Source: Echinicola soli
GTDB lineage: Bacteria > Bacteroidota > Bacteroidia > Cytophagales > Cyclobacteriaceae
Reading direction: 5' to 3'
NCBI RefSeq assembly: GCF_006575665.1
Contig: NZ_CP041253.1
Span: 2,889,001 to 2,953,000 of the forward strand
Length of the DNA: 64,000 nucleotides
The number at the start of each line of letters is the position of its first letter. The first letter of the stretch is position 1. The notes under the pieces are model-generated. The model saw nothing but the letters and a program-made list of their open reading frames with translations. It did no database searches and was not told where the DNA came from. The translations under genes were made by a program, and so were the position numbers. Below are positions 1-8,295 of the stretch, in pieces.

Positions 1-1
1 C

Positions 2-205
2 CAGGTAAAGAAAGGAGAAGTTGATAGGTTGAGAGAAGATTATTGGCAGGATCTCTACCGCCGTGAAGAATGGGCCGCCTACGAGGATGATGGAGGTATT
101 TATGAAGGAATGATTACCGGAATTACAACAGAAGGGAAGTTGATCATCAAGAAAAGGGGCGGAAATGAAAACCAATATGCATTTAAGGAGGTTAAATTTC
201 TGTAA
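2..205 (+). CDS. birA: Biotin--[acetyl-CoA-carboxylase] ligase, C-terminal end (5' part outside window)
   Basis: An open frame enters from the left edge and stops with TAA at 203-205, giving 67 residues. The end reads YEGMITGITTEGKLIIKK, then KEVKFL. This matches the small C-terminal beta domain of biotin protein ligases, which typically ends in a G-x-L-x-V/I stretch followed by KEV/KEI-FL. BirA attaches biotin to the carrier domain of acetyl-CoA carboxylase and other carboxylases in the cytoplasm. The catalytic domain is not visible, so the call rests on this tail only. ahcY follows after 76 nt and probably has its own promoter. Confidence 0.6.
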   Translation, partial: QVKKGEVDRLREDYWQDLYRREEWAAYEDDGGIYEGMITGITTEGKLIIKKRGGNENQYAFKEVKFL

Positions 206-240
206 GCGAGGTAATATTTCATAATGTCTACAGGATTGAG

Positions 241-248
241 TAAATTTG
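241..248 (+). promoter_or_regulatory. Candidate -7 box TAAATTTG upstream of ahcY
   Basis: TAAATTTG fits the Bacteroidota -7 consensus TAnnTTTG and lies 33 nt before the ahcY ATG. TTTC at 217-220, 20 nt upstream, is a 3-of-4 match to the -33 TTTG box. Confidence 0.4.
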
Positions 249-281
249 TGAGCTGAAAATTTTGATAAAAATCATAACTAC

Positions 282-1598
282 ATGTCAGAAACTAAATCAA
301 AGTACGTCAAGTATAAAGTAAAAGATATTTCTTTGGCCGATTGGGGACGCAAAGAAATCAGATTGGCTGAAGCAGAGATGCCAGGTTTGATGGCATTGAG
401 AGCCGAATATGGAGCATCCAAGCCTCTGCAAGGTGCCAGAATAGCAGGATGTCTCCATATGACCATCCAGACTGCGGTATTGATAGAGACATTGGTGGAA
501 CTTGGGGCTGAGGTGACTTGGTCTTCCTGTAATATTTTCTCCACGCAGGACCATGCCGCTGCGGCTATTGCTGCTGCTGGCATCCCCGTATATGCTTGGA
601 AGGGAATGAACGAAGAGGAATTTGATTGGTGCATCGAGCAAACTTTATTCTTTGGAGAGGACAAGCAGCCGTTGAACATGATCCTGGATGACGGCGGGGA
701 TTTGACCAATATGGTATTGGACAAGTATCCTGAATTGGTCCAAGGAATCAAAGGAGTGTCTGAAGAAACCACAACCGGTGTGCACAGACTTTATGAGCGG
801 ATGAAAAACGGTACCCTTCCAATGCCGGCTATTAACGTTAACGATTCGGTGACCAAATCCAAGTTTGACAACAAATACGGCTGTAAGGAATCCTTGGTGG
901 ATGCCATCAGAAGAGCTACCGATGTGATGCTTGCTGGAAAAGTAGCTGTAGTGGCTGGATATGGTGACGTAGGAAAAGGTTCTGCGGCTTCATTGAGAGG
1001 AGCAGGTGCCAGGGTGATTGTATCGGAAATAGATCCTATCTGTGCTTTGCAAGCGTCTATGGACGGTTTTGAAGTGAAGAAAATGATAAATGCTGCTGCT
1101 GAAGCAGACATCGTGGTGACGGCTACTGGTAATAAGGACATCATCACGGGGGAACATTTTAAAGTAATGAAGGACAAAACCATCGTTTGTAACATTGGAC
1201 ACTTTGACAATGAGATAGACGTGGCTTGGCTAAACGAAAACTTCGGTGACACCAAAGACGAAATCAAGCCTCAGGTGGACCTTTATAATGTCAATGGCAA
1301 TGACATCATCCTATTGGCAGAAGGAAGACTTGTGAACTTGGGCTGTGCCACTGGGCACCCGTCTTTTGTAATGTCCAATTCATTTACGAATCAGACCTTG
1401 GCACAAATGGAACTTTGGAGTAATACCGATCAGTATGGGAACAAAGTATATGTGCTTCCCAAGCACCTTGACGAAAAGGTGGCGGCCTTGCACCTAGCTA
1501 AACTTAGCGTGGAACTGGATGAACTTACAGAGGACCAGGCTAAATACATTGGTGTGGAAGTAGCCGGGCCATATAAGCCTGATTATTACCGATATTAA
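282..1598 (+). CDS. ahcY: Adenosylhomocysteinase (S-adenosyl-L-homocysteine hydrolase)
   Basis: A 438-aa protein, the usual size for the family. It hydrolyses S-adenosylhomocysteine to homocysteine and adenosine with tightly bound NAD+, closing the activated methyl cycle in the cytoplasm. Visible hallmarks are the [15 protein letters not shown] block, DDGGD near residue 136, the NAD-binding loop AGYGDVGKG around residues 224-232, GHFDNEID and [11 protein letters not shown]. The C-terminal tail PYKPDYYRY supplies the conserved Lys and Tyr that reach into the neighbouring subunit's NAD site. The ATG at 282 gives a normal N-terminus. The gene is monocistronic, with a strong terminator just after it. 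It is metabolically linked to the SAM riboswitch at 54.9 kb, but no riboswitch precedes ahcY itself. Confidence 0.97.
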   Translation: MSETKSKYVKYKVKDISLADWGRKEIRLAEAEMPGLMALRAEYGASKPLQGARIAGCLHMTIQTAVLIETLVELGAEVTWSSCNIFSTQDHAAAAIAAAGIPVYAWKGMNEEEFDWCIEQTLFFGEDKQPLNMILDDGGDLTNMVLDKYPELVQGIKGVSEETTTGVHRLYERMKNGTLPMPAINVNDSVTKSKFDNKYGCKESLVDAIRRATDVMLAGKVAVVAGYGDVGKGSAASLRGAGARVIVSEIDPICALQASMDGFEVKKMINAAAEADIVVTATGNKDIITGEHFKVMKDKTIVCNIGHFDNEIDVAWLNENFGDTKDEIKPQVDLYNVNGNDIILLAEGRLVNLGCATGHPSFVMSNSFTNQTLAQMELWSNTDQYGNKVYVLPKHLDEKVAALHLAKLSVELDELTEDQAKYIGVEVAGPYKPDYYRY

Positions 1599-1620
1599 TC
1601 TGACAAATACATAAACGTTA

Positions 1621-1648
1621 AAAAGGCCACTTTCGAGTGGCTTTTTTT
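1621..1648 (+). terminator. Rho-independent terminator after ahcY
   Basis: GCCAC/GTGGC stem with flanking A and T tracts (AAAAGGCCAC TTTCGA GTGGC then seven T), 22 nt after the ahcY stop. A second small palindrome, CGAAGG/CCTTCG, lies at about 1652-1666. Confidence 0.85.
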
Positions 1649-1676
1649 ATGCCGAAGGGTTCCTTCGTTATTATGG

Positions 1677-2020
1677 ACCAAGCAATATTTCTGGGGGATG
1701 AGAGATTTCCAGATGGCTATGGTAAGCATATTTCTCTTTAATTTAGCAATAGGAATGTGTACCCTATTAACCTGAATTCGATTAAAAATCAGTATAAATC
1801 CGTCATATGAATGCAGAGCAACGGAGTGAAGCAATCTCGTTTTCTTAATATGGGATTGCCACGTTCCCGATAGCTCGGGACAGGCTATACTTCCTCGCTA
1901 TGACGGTATTTTAAATTGAGCTCAGATTATTATAAAAAATCAGCGTAAATCTTATTTATCTGCATCATCTGCGGCTATCGGAACCAACCCTAATCCCCCA
2001 ACTTTTTCACTTGACACATT
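1677..2020. repeat. Composite intergenic repeat, copy 1 (interrupted)
   Basis: The 520 bp between ahcY and the next gene hold no credible ORF. Bases 1677-1765 (AGCAATATTTCTGG through TTTAGCAATAGGAATG) closely match 56,057-56,140. Bases 1933-2020 (AATCAGCGTAAATCTT through CCCCCAACTTTTTC) match 47,703-47,795 and 56,151-56,243. In the 56-kb copy the two blocks are contiguous. Here about 155 bp (1771-1925, with imperfect inverted ends CCTGAATTCGATT / AATTGAGCTCAG) separate them, as expected for insertion of a palindromic element into an older repeat. Neither block encodes a protein. Confidence 0.7.
1800..1906. repeat. Palindromic repeat family with CCGTCATA ends, copy 1
   Basis: 107 bp bounded by CCGTCATA and TATGACGG (perfect 8-bp inverted ends). 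It contains GAAGCAATCTCG, GATTGCCACG, an internal CCCGATAGCTCGGGA palindrome and CTTCCTCGCTATGACGG. The same order of motifs recurs at 47,476-47,585. It resembles the widespread 'CGTCATTGCGAGG...GCAATCTC' class of bacterial intergenic repeats. It is non-coding. Confidence 0.65.
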
Positions 2021-2118
2021 ATTGTCAGGAAGAGTTTACCCAAGTTTGATGGAGCATTTGATCAGAATGAAGCTACAATTATTTATATTGAGCCTATCAC
2101 TGCAAAATTTCAAACGCT

Positions 2119-2997
2119 ATGTCATATCTAAACGGAATGCTCAAATCAGATGCCCTGGAAGGAAAAAATATCCTGATCACTGGTGGAGGTACCGGCCTTG
2201 GAAGGTCCATGGGCAAATACTTTTTAGAGCTTGGTGCCAATTTGATCATTACCAGTAGAAAGCTGGATGTACTGAAAAAGACAGCTGGTGAGCTAGAGGC
2301 TGAAGTGGGCCGAGGCAGGGTGATTCCGCTTGCCTGTGATGTAAGAGCCGTGGATCAGGTGGAAGCCATGTTTGAAAGTGCGGTGAATCAGCTGGGACAT
2401 GTTGATGTGGTGGTAAACAATGCCGCGGGAAATTTTATCAGTCCTACCGAGCGACTTTCAGCCAATGCATTTCATACGGTCATCGACATAGTCCTTAAGG
2501 GATCGGTGAATATGACCATGACAGCCGGTAAGCATTGGATTGATAAGAACCAACCAGGAACATTTTTGAATATTGTCACCACTTATGCCTGGACAGGCTC
2601 TGGATACGTGGTTCCCAGTGCCACCGCAAAAGCGGGTGTACTAGCGATGACCCGTTCGTTGGCAGTGGAATGGGCCAAATATCGCCTCCGTTTCAATGCC
2701 ATCGCACCTGGTCCGTTTCCCACAGAGGGTGCGTGGAGTCGTTTGTTACCGGGGGAGTTGGCAGATAAATTTGACCCTGCCAAGAGGATTCCGCTGAAAC
2801 GGGTAGGGAAACATCAGGAACTTGCCAATTTGGCGGCTTATTTGGTGTCGGATTTTTCCGCGTATGTGAATGGAGAGGTGATTACCATTGATGGTGGTGA
2901 ATGGTTAAACGGAGCAGGGCAGTTCAGCCATTTGGATCAGATCCCAGAAAAGCTGTGGGACCAAATGGAGACAATGCGGAAAGGAAATAGTGGATAG
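2119..2997 (+). CDS. 2,4-dienoyl-CoA reductase-like short-chain dehydrogenase (DECR1 type)
   Basis: A 292-aa SDR-family oxidoreductase. The Rossmann motif TGGGTGLGRSMG is near residue 20, and NNAAGNFISPTERLS near residue 97 follows mitochondrial DECR1 almost word for word. The active-site region reads YAWTGSGYVVPSATAKAG, where DECR enzymes use a Ser-x-x-x-Lys arrangement instead of the classical Tyr-x-x-x-Lys. PGPFPTEGAWSRL and IDGGEWL follow. DECR-type enzymes use NADPH to reduce 2,4-dienoyl-CoA esters formed while unsaturated fatty acids are oxidised. The ATG at 2119 puts MLKSDALEGKNILITGGG in the expected place. A longer frame-shifted ORF upstream is not used. It converges with the gene at 3018. 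Confidence 0.88.
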   Translation: MSYLNGMLKSDALEGKNILITGGGTGLGRSMGKYFLELGANLIITSRKLDVLKKTAGELEAEVGRGRVIPLACDVRAVDQVEAMFESAVNQLGHVDVVVNNAAGNFISPTERLSANAFHTVIDIVLKGSVNMTMTAGKHWIDKNQPGTFLNIVTTYAWTGSGYVVPSATAKAGVLAMTRSLAVEWAKYRLRFNAIAPGPFPTEGAWSRLLPGELADKFDPAKRIPLKRVGKHQELANLAAYLVSDFSAYVNGEVITIDGGEWLNGAGQFSHLDQIPEKLWDQMETMRKGNSG

Positions 2998-3017
2998 CAG
3001 TTCTTTATAAGGAAAAT

Positions 3018-3548
3018 TTACTCGGATGATTTGCTGGCCACAAACTCCTTGGAGCTATCAAAGTGAAGGCCCAAGGTATAATCCCAAGTGGGAAGGTAGT
3101 TGTGGATATTTTTGGGGTCAAGCCCGGAGGTTTCGATAAAATACCATTTCCCACTGGCTTCATCTGATACTGCTATCAAGGTGATTTGGCTAATGATTTC
3201 TCCTTTTGGAACGTGGATTTTTGATTTTACGGGGACCAAGGCATGGACTTCCCCAGAAGTATGTGTGACCTTCAGCGGTTCGCCGACTTCAAAGCTCTTT
3301 ATTTTCATACCCCTTATCTTCAAAAGGTCATAAGCATCCGTCAAAGCTTTCTTTAGCCCTTCCTTTCCCCCGGATTTTTTGAGCACCAAAGGATAGGTGT
3401 ATTTAATGATGGTTTCATAATCACCTTCCATATTGGCCTGTGCAAATTCCTCAGCGGCCTTTTGGATTCCCAATGTGGCCTTTTGTTGAGCAAATAAAGG
3501 AGATGATATACAAAGAAAAACGATGGATAGGGTTAATATTCTGATCAT
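3018..3548 (-). CDS. Secreted protein of unknown function
   Basis: A 176-aa protein with a clear signal peptide (hydrophobic residues 4-18, cleavage after SSPLFAQ). The mature part starts with a helical stretch, AAEEFAQANMEGDYETIIKY, then TYPLVLKKSGGKEGLKKAL and an all-beta half (GEVHALVPVKSKIHVPKGE, ISQITLIAV, GKWYFIETSG). This helix-then-sheet order is compatible with an NTF2/SnoaL-like fold, but I do not recognise a named family. It probably acts in the periplasm. It is monocistronic and convergent with the SDR gene, 20 nt apart. Confidence 0.75.
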   Translation of the reverse strand: MIRILTLSIVFLCISSPLFAQQKATLGIQKAAEEFAQANMEGDYETIIKYTYPLVLKKSGGKEGLKKALTDAYDLLKIRGMKIKSFEVGEPLKVTHTSGEVHALVPVKSKIHVPKGEIISQITLIAVSDEASGKWYFIETSGLDPKNIHNYLPTWDYTLGLHFDSSKEFVASKSSE

Positions 3549-3570
3549 AAGAGTTTTAGCTTAGGTAGGG

Positions 3571-3578
3571 CAAATGTA
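3571..3578 (-). promoter_or_regulatory. Candidate -7 box TACATTTG for the secreted protein gene
   Basis: The + strand reads CAAATGTA, i.e. TACATTTG on the - strand, an exact TAnnTTTG match 22 nt before the start codon. Only a 3-of-4 match to the -33 box (CTTG, 3599-3602) is present at about the right distance. Confidence 0.45.
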
Positions 3579-3637
3579 TAACCAGAATATTGAAAATGCA
3601 AGATTGCTAAAAATAAGGAGTTTTTAGTTGTTGTTCA

Positions 3638-3826
3638 TTACTGTTCTAAGGGGTTCGCTGAAAAATAGGTAATATTATCACCCTTTGTTTCAAAATGCAC
3701 TTCAATTGGTCTACAGCAGACTTCACAATCCTCGATGTACTTTTGGGGACTGACACTCAAGTCCAAAATCATGGAAATTTGAGAAAGACAATGAGGGCAG
3801 GTAAAATGATGTTCTACGGTCAACAT
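3638..3826 (-). CDS. CPXCG-motif cysteine-rich small protein
   Basis: A 62-aa protein with two Cys pairs, CPHC near residue 10 and CEVC-C near residue 35. This is the layout of the Cys_rich_CPXCG family of short, probably zinc-binding, cytoplasmic proteins of unknown role. Acidic and hydrophobic residues fill the linker (ILDLSVSPQKYIED), and the end (VHFETKGDNITYFSANPLEQ) is typical for the family. It is a single gene on the - strand. The copper locus starts divergently 174 nt away, but nothing shows that this protein belongs to it. Confidence 0.82.
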   Translation of the reverse strand: MLTVEHHFTCPHCLSQISMILDLSVSPQKYIEDCEVCCRPIEVHFETKGDNITYFSANPLEQ

Positions 3827-3971
3827 GGTAAGGGCTGGAGTGTTGAATTGCTAAATTATACAATGTAAAACAGTTAGCTAACTAAGTTTTGAAGGCACTA
3901 TTGAGGATTCGCACCTCTTTGCCTGTTTAAAATTTACAAAAATTATATAACTTTATAGCAATAAGGTTATC

Positions 3972-3979
3972 TATCTTTG
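3972..3979 (+). promoter_or_regulatory. Candidate -7 box TATCTTTG for the copper-resistance block
   Basis: TATCTTTG is an exact TAnnTTTG match 21 nt upstream of the ATG at 4001. No good -33 TTTG lies at 19 nt; TTTA occurs at 3952-3955. Confidence 0.45.
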
Positions 3980-4000
3980 TAGTGAGCTTATAAAGTAATT

Positions 4001-4387
4001 ATGCGAAAACTTGTCCAAATAGCGCTGCTGATGATTTATTTCTGCTTCAATGCGGGAATGAGTTATTCCATGCATTATTGCGGAGAAGAATTGGCTCATA
4101 TCAATCTTTTTGCAGAGGATAAGAACTGTTGTCCTGATGGAGAAGAGATGCCCGGGTGCTGTGACGATGTGCCTAATACTGACCTTCAGAATTCCGACCA
4201 AAATCTTGCTAAACTCGTGGATATGCATTTTTATAATGCTTCCTTATTGCCATTGCCTGACTTGATGTCAGAAATTTTGGTTCTTTTAGCGCAACAAATT
4301 GAAAATTATCCTAAAATCTGTCTCAAAAGTGTAGGGCCACCGTCGCTGGTTCCCATACATATCAAACATCAAACTTTTTTGATTTAG
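4001..4387 (+). CDS. HYC_CC_PP family protein (copper-locus small secreted protein)
   Basis: A 128-aa protein with an N-terminal hydrophobic segment (residues 5-22). The landmarks that name the HYC_CC_PP family are HYCG at about residues 25-28, NCC near residue 46, GCCDD near 56, and PPSLVPIHI near the C-terminus. These Cys and His residues could bind Cu(I) or Ag(I). In Bacteroidota such genes sit directly upstream of CusA-type pumps, as here (cusA starts 117 nt downstream). Its biochemical role is not established. A periplasmic or membrane-tethered metal-binding or sensing role is inference from the motif and the context. Confidence 0.85.
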   Translation: MRKLVQIALLMIYFCFNAGMSYSMHYCGEELAHINLFAEDKNCCPDGEEMPGCCDDVPNTDLQNSDQNLAKLVDMHFYNASLLPLPDLMSEILVLLAQQIENYPKICLKSVGPPSLVPIHIKHQTFLI

Positions 4388-4504
4388 CCATTTTTACTGG
4401 CCGCTTTCTGGCCTGGCCGGAAATGCAATGCCTGCCCATTGCCTGTTCCGTGATATTCCTTCCTGTTTTATTATAATCATCTTTTAGCATTTAAGTTTTA
4501 AGTT

Positions 4505-7500
4505 ATGCTCAATGCTGTTATTAAATTCTTCCTGGAAAATAAGCTGGTTACTGTGCTCTTGCTAGTCGTTTTGGTGGCTTGGGGATTGGTAGTAGTGCCA
4601 TTCCAGTGGAATACACCTTTTCTTCCCAGTGATCCCGTCCCAGTGGATGCAATACCGGATCTAGGGGAAAACCAACAAATCGTATTTACCGAGTGGATGG
4701 GGCAATCACCACAAGATATCGAGGATCAGGTCACTTATCCATTGACGACTTCGTTACTTGGTTTGCCAGGAGTGAAGTCCATCCGGTCTACTTCTATGTT
4801 TGGGTTGTCCAGTATCTACATCATCTTTGATGATGATATCGAATATTACTGGAGCCGCTCCAGGATATTGGAAAAATTGAATTCATTAGCTTCCAATTTG
4901 TTGCCGGCTGGTGTTCAACCAAAGCTTGGTCCTGACGCTACGGCGTTGGGACAGGTGTATTGGTACACACTGGAGGGCCGGGATCAAGAAGGCAAACCAG
5001 CTGGAGGATGGGACCTGCATGAACTGAGGTCTATCCAAGATTACTATGTGCGCTACGGCTTGGCCGGCGTGGAAGGAGTGGCCGAGGTGGCATCTGTAGG
5101 CGGCATGGAAAAGGAATATCAAGTCGATTTGGATCCTGAAGCCATGAAGGTCAATGGTGTATCCATGATGGATGTGCGGGAGGCACTGCAATCGACCAAT
5201 CAATCAATTGGAGCCAATACCTTGGAGATCAACAAAGTAGAATATTACGTGCGTGCACTTGGCTTTGTGGAAAATATCCAGGAGATAGAGGAGACGGTGG
5301 TAAAAGCTGCCGACAATGTGCCATTACGCATCAAAGATATAGCAAAGGTAACCATCGGTCCCGCGGATCGCGCGATGAAGGGAATCTTGGACAAGAGTGG
5401 GGCGGAGGCAGTGGGAGGAGTCGTTGTCGCCAGGTATGGTGATAATCCGATGGAAGTCATTAAAAATGTCAAAGCTAAGATTGAGGCCATTAGTGCAGGA
5501 TTGCCTGAGAAAAAATTAGAAGACGGTAGTATTTCGAAAGTGACCATCGTGCCCTTTTACGATAGATCTAACCTTATCTTGGAAACACTGGCCACGCTTA
5601 ATGATGCCATCTTCCTACAGATTTTGATGACCATAGTGGTGGTCATGGTGATGGTGTATAATTTACGGGCTTCGCTGTTGATTTCAGCCATTTTGCCCTT
5701 GGCGGTGCTCACCTGTTTTATTTTTATGAAATATGCTGGGGTAGATGCCAATATTGTCGCCCTTTCGGGAATTGCCATTGCCATAGGTACCATGGTGGAC
5801 CTAGGGATCATCCTCAATGAAAATATCCTTCGGCACATGGATGAGGCACCTGGAGATCAATCCCTGATGAGCACTGTTTACAATGCAACCAAGGAAGTGG
5901 CCACGGCCATATTGACAGCAGTGGCCACCACGATCGTCAGCTTTTTACCTGTGTTCACCTTGCAAGCAGCCGAAGGAAAGCTTTTTGGGCCGCTGGCATA
6001 TACCAAAACCTTCGCCTTATTATCAGCCTTGTTGTTTACGCTGTTGGTTATGCCGGCATTTGCCCATTGGATATTCGGCATTCAGGGAAAAGGTCATTTC
6101 TGGAAAAAATGGGGCAATATGGCCTTGGTGCTGTTGGGTGCTTTGGGCTTTTTCTGGTTGCCGTTGGCAGGAATGGTCTTAATGGGCATTGGAATCAATA
6201 ACCTCTTGTTCTTTTATAAGTCCAATTCCTATAAAAAATACCATACACCGGTATTGATAGCGATTGCCGTGCTCGCCGTGTCATGGTTGCTCGCTACTGC
6301 TTGGGCTCCATTGGGAGCGAGTGTGGCCCGCTTTACGAATTTTCTGTTTGTGCTGCTTATCGTGGGGATTATCCTCGGGATATTTGGACTTTTTATTCGG
6401 TATTATGAGCATATTCTGAACTGGTGCCTGGCCAATAAGGGCAAATTCCTGATGATACCTGCATTGATGGTTTTTGTGGGGCTCAATAGTTGGATTGGCT
6501 TTGCAGGATTATTTGGTTGGGCGGCTGATGGATTTGACCGGGTGGGGTGGAATATCCGAACCACTGCTGTTTACAGCAGTATGGTGCATACCTTCCCTGG
6601 TATGGGCGAAGAATTTATGCCTGCGCTAGATGAGGGGTCGTTTCTGCTCATGCCGACATCCATGCCCCATTCCGGTGTGGAAGCCAATAAAAAGATTCTG
6701 CAGCAACTGGACATGCTGGTGACCAGCATTCCGGAAGTTTCCTCTGTGGTGGGAAAGGCCGGCCGGGCAGAGACACCGCTGGATCCAGCCCCCATGTCCA
6801 TGTTTGAGAATGTGATTCTCTACAAACCTGAATTTAAGGTAGATGAAAATGGCCGAAAACGTAGGTTTGCTGTGAATGAGAAAGGTGAGTTTTTGAAGGA
6901 TGAGGAGGGGCAATTGATCCCTGATGATCATGGAGAATATTACAGGCAATGGAGAAACCATATCAAAAGTCCTGATGATATCTGGAACGAGATTACCAAA
7001 GCGGCCAAGTTACCGGGCGTAACTTCGGCACCTAAGTTACAGCCCATCGAAACCCGTTTGCTGATGCTTCAGACCGGAATGCGGGCACCTATAGGCTTAA
7101 AAGTGTATGGGCCGGATTTAGAGACCATTGCTGATTTTAGTATCCAGCTTGAGAAGTACCTCAAAGAAGTGCCCGGTGTAAAGCCGGCAGCTGTCTTTGC
7201 TGACCGCTCTTTGGGAAAGCCCTACTTGGAAATTGATTTGGACAGGCGGGCCATTGCACGTTATGGTTTGCAGGTGAAGGATGTGCAGGAAACCATATCG
7301 GCAGCACTGGGAGGCGTGAAGTTGACGACCACTGTGGAAGGAAGGGAGCGCTTTGCCATCCGGGCCAGGTATGCCCGGGATTTCAGACAAAGCCCGGAAG
7401 CGATAGAAAATTTGCTGTTAAGTGGTTCTTCGGGCGTTCAGGTTCCCTTGAAGGAAATGGCAGAAATCCAATACAGACAAGGTCCAATGATGATTCGTAG

Positions 7501-8290
7501 TGAAGATTCATTTTTGGTAGGGTATGTATTGCTGGATAAGCAACCGAATGTAGCAGAAGTTACTGTGGTAGAGAATGCCCAAGATTACCTTCAGGGAAAG
7601 ATTGATAGCGGAGAACTGAAGGTGCCTGGTGGAGTGAGCTATCAGTTTTCAGGATCCTATGAAAATCAGGTCAGGGCGGAGAAGAGGCTGTCCATTGTGA
7701 TTCCACTGTGTCTGATGGTGATCTTTCTGATCCTTTACTTCCAGTTTAGGTCGGTGCCGGTTACGCTGTTCATATTTTCAGCCATATCCATGGCTTTTGC
7801 CGGGGCTTTTATCATGCTTTGGCTATATGGGCAGCCGTGGTTTATGGATTTTGAGGTGCTGGGCAGTTCCATGCGATCACTTTTCCAAATGAAAACCTAT
7901 AACATGAGTGTAGCGGTTTGGGTAGGGTTTATTGCCTTGTTTGGGATTGCTACGGATGATGGCGTGGTGATGGCCACTTACCTGAAGCAGCGATTTGCTG
8001 CCAACCGTACCGAAACGGTCCAGGAAGTTAGGCATGCGGTGAAAGAAGCAGGGATGAGAAGGATAAGGCCTTGTCTGATGACTTCCGCTACCACGCTGCT
8101 AGCACTCTTGCCGGTGTTGACATCCAGCGGGAGAGGTTCGGACATTATGATTCCGATGGCCATTCCTTCCTTTGGTGGTATGGTAGTGGCCTTGGTTTCA
8201 CTGTTTATTGTCCCTGTTTTATACAGCTGGTGGGAAGAGAGAAAATTGGTGCAAAATAGCACTATTCAACATGATAATCCGGTAAAATAA
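4505..8290 (+). CDS. cusA: CusA/CzcA-family heavy-metal efflux RND permease
   Basis: A 1261-aa inner-membrane proton/metal antiporter, probably exporting Cu(I)/Ag(I) through the periplasm with the channel and adaptor encoded next. Residues 9-32 form TM1, followed by DAIPDLGENQQIVFTEW, typical of the family. The proton-relay acidic residues are visible in GTMVDLGIILNEN (Asp432) and ATDDGVV (Asp1151/1152). FMPALDEGSFLLMP, GRAETPLDPAPMSMFE and RLLMLQTGMRAPIGLKVYG follow CusA, including a Met where E. coli CusA has a copper-ligand Met. The protein is about 200 residues longer than the usual 1040-1060. Extra hydrophobic segments sit between the first TM bundle and the second porter domain (about residues 530-690), with a charged insert near residues 775-810 and a further insert around 1110-1130. 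The TolC-like gene follows after 5 nt. Confidence 0.93.
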   Translation: MLNAVIKFFLENKLVTVLLLVVLVAWGLVVVPFQWNTPFLPSDPVPVDAIPDLGENQQIVFTEWMGQSPQDIEDQVTYPLTTSLLGLPGVKSIRSTSMFGLSSIYIIFDDDIEYYWSRSRILEKLNSLASNLLPAGVQPKLGPDATALGQVYWYTLEGRDQEGKPAGGWDLHELRSIQDYYVRYGLAGVEGVAEVASVGGMEKEYQVDLDPEAMKVNGVSMMDVREALQSTNQSIGANTLEINKVEYYVRALGFVENIQEIEETVVKAADNVPLRIKDIAKVTIGPADRAMKGILDKSGAEAVGGVVVARYGDNPMEVIKNVKAKIEAISAGLPEKKLEDGSISKVTIVPFYDRSNLILETLATLNDAIFLQILMTIVVVMVMVYNLRASLLISAILPLAVLTCFIFMKYAGVDANIVALSGIAIAIGTMVDLGIILNENILRHMDEAPGDQSLMSTVYNATKEVATAILTAVATTIVSFLPVFTLQAAEGKLFGPLAYTKTFALLSALLFTLLVMPAFAHWIFGIQGKGHFWKKWGNMALVLLGALGFFWLPLAGMVLMGIGINNLLFFYKSNSYKKYHTPVLIAIAVLAVSWLLATAWAPLGASVARFTNFLFVLLIVGIILGIFGLFIRYYEHILNWCLANKGKFLMIPALMVFVGLNSWIGFAGLFGWAADGFDRVGWNIRTTAVYSSMVHTFPGMGEEFMPALDEGSFLLMPTSMPHSGVEANKKILQQLDMLVTSIPEVSSVVGKAGRAETPLDPAPMSMFENVILYKPEFKVDENGRKRRFAVNEKGEFLKDEEGQLIPDDHGEYYRQWRNHIKSPDDIWNEITKAAKLPGVTSAPKLQPIETRLLMLQTGMRAPIGLKVYGPDLETIADFSIQLEKYLKEVPGVKPAAVFADRSLGKPYLEIDLDRRAIARYGLQVKDVQETISAALGGVKLTTTVEGRERFAIRARYARDFRQSPEAIENLLLSGSSGVQVPLKEMAEIQYRQGPMMIRSEDSFLVGYVLLDKQPNVAEVTVVENAQDYLQGKIDSGELKVPGGVSYQFSGSYENQVRAEKRLSIVIPLCLMVIFLILYFQFRSVPVTLFIFSAISMAFAGAFIMLWLYGQPWFMDFEVLGSSMRSLFQMKTYNMSVAVWVGFIALFGIATDDGVVMATYLKQRFAANRTETVQEVRHAVKEAGMRRIRPCLMTSATTLLALLPVLTSSGRGSDIMIPMAIPSFGGMVVALVSLFIVPVLYSWWEERKLVQNSTIQHDNPVK

Positions 8291-8295
8291 ATCAT

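Noticed and set aside
278..772. Open frame of 164 codons on the - strand opposite ahcY
   Set aside because: It lies entirely inside the well-supported ahcY gene and its translation has no protein-like features. Many similar antisense frames (e.g. 791-1267, 10,155-10,610, 22,406-22,837, 31,481-31,984, 56,714-57,250, 60,403-60,978) were dropped for the same reason.
2022..2258. Open frame upstream of and overlapping the DECR-like gene
   Set aside because: It overlaps the SDR start in another frame, begins in repeat DNA, and becomes a shifted reading of the Rossmann motif region.
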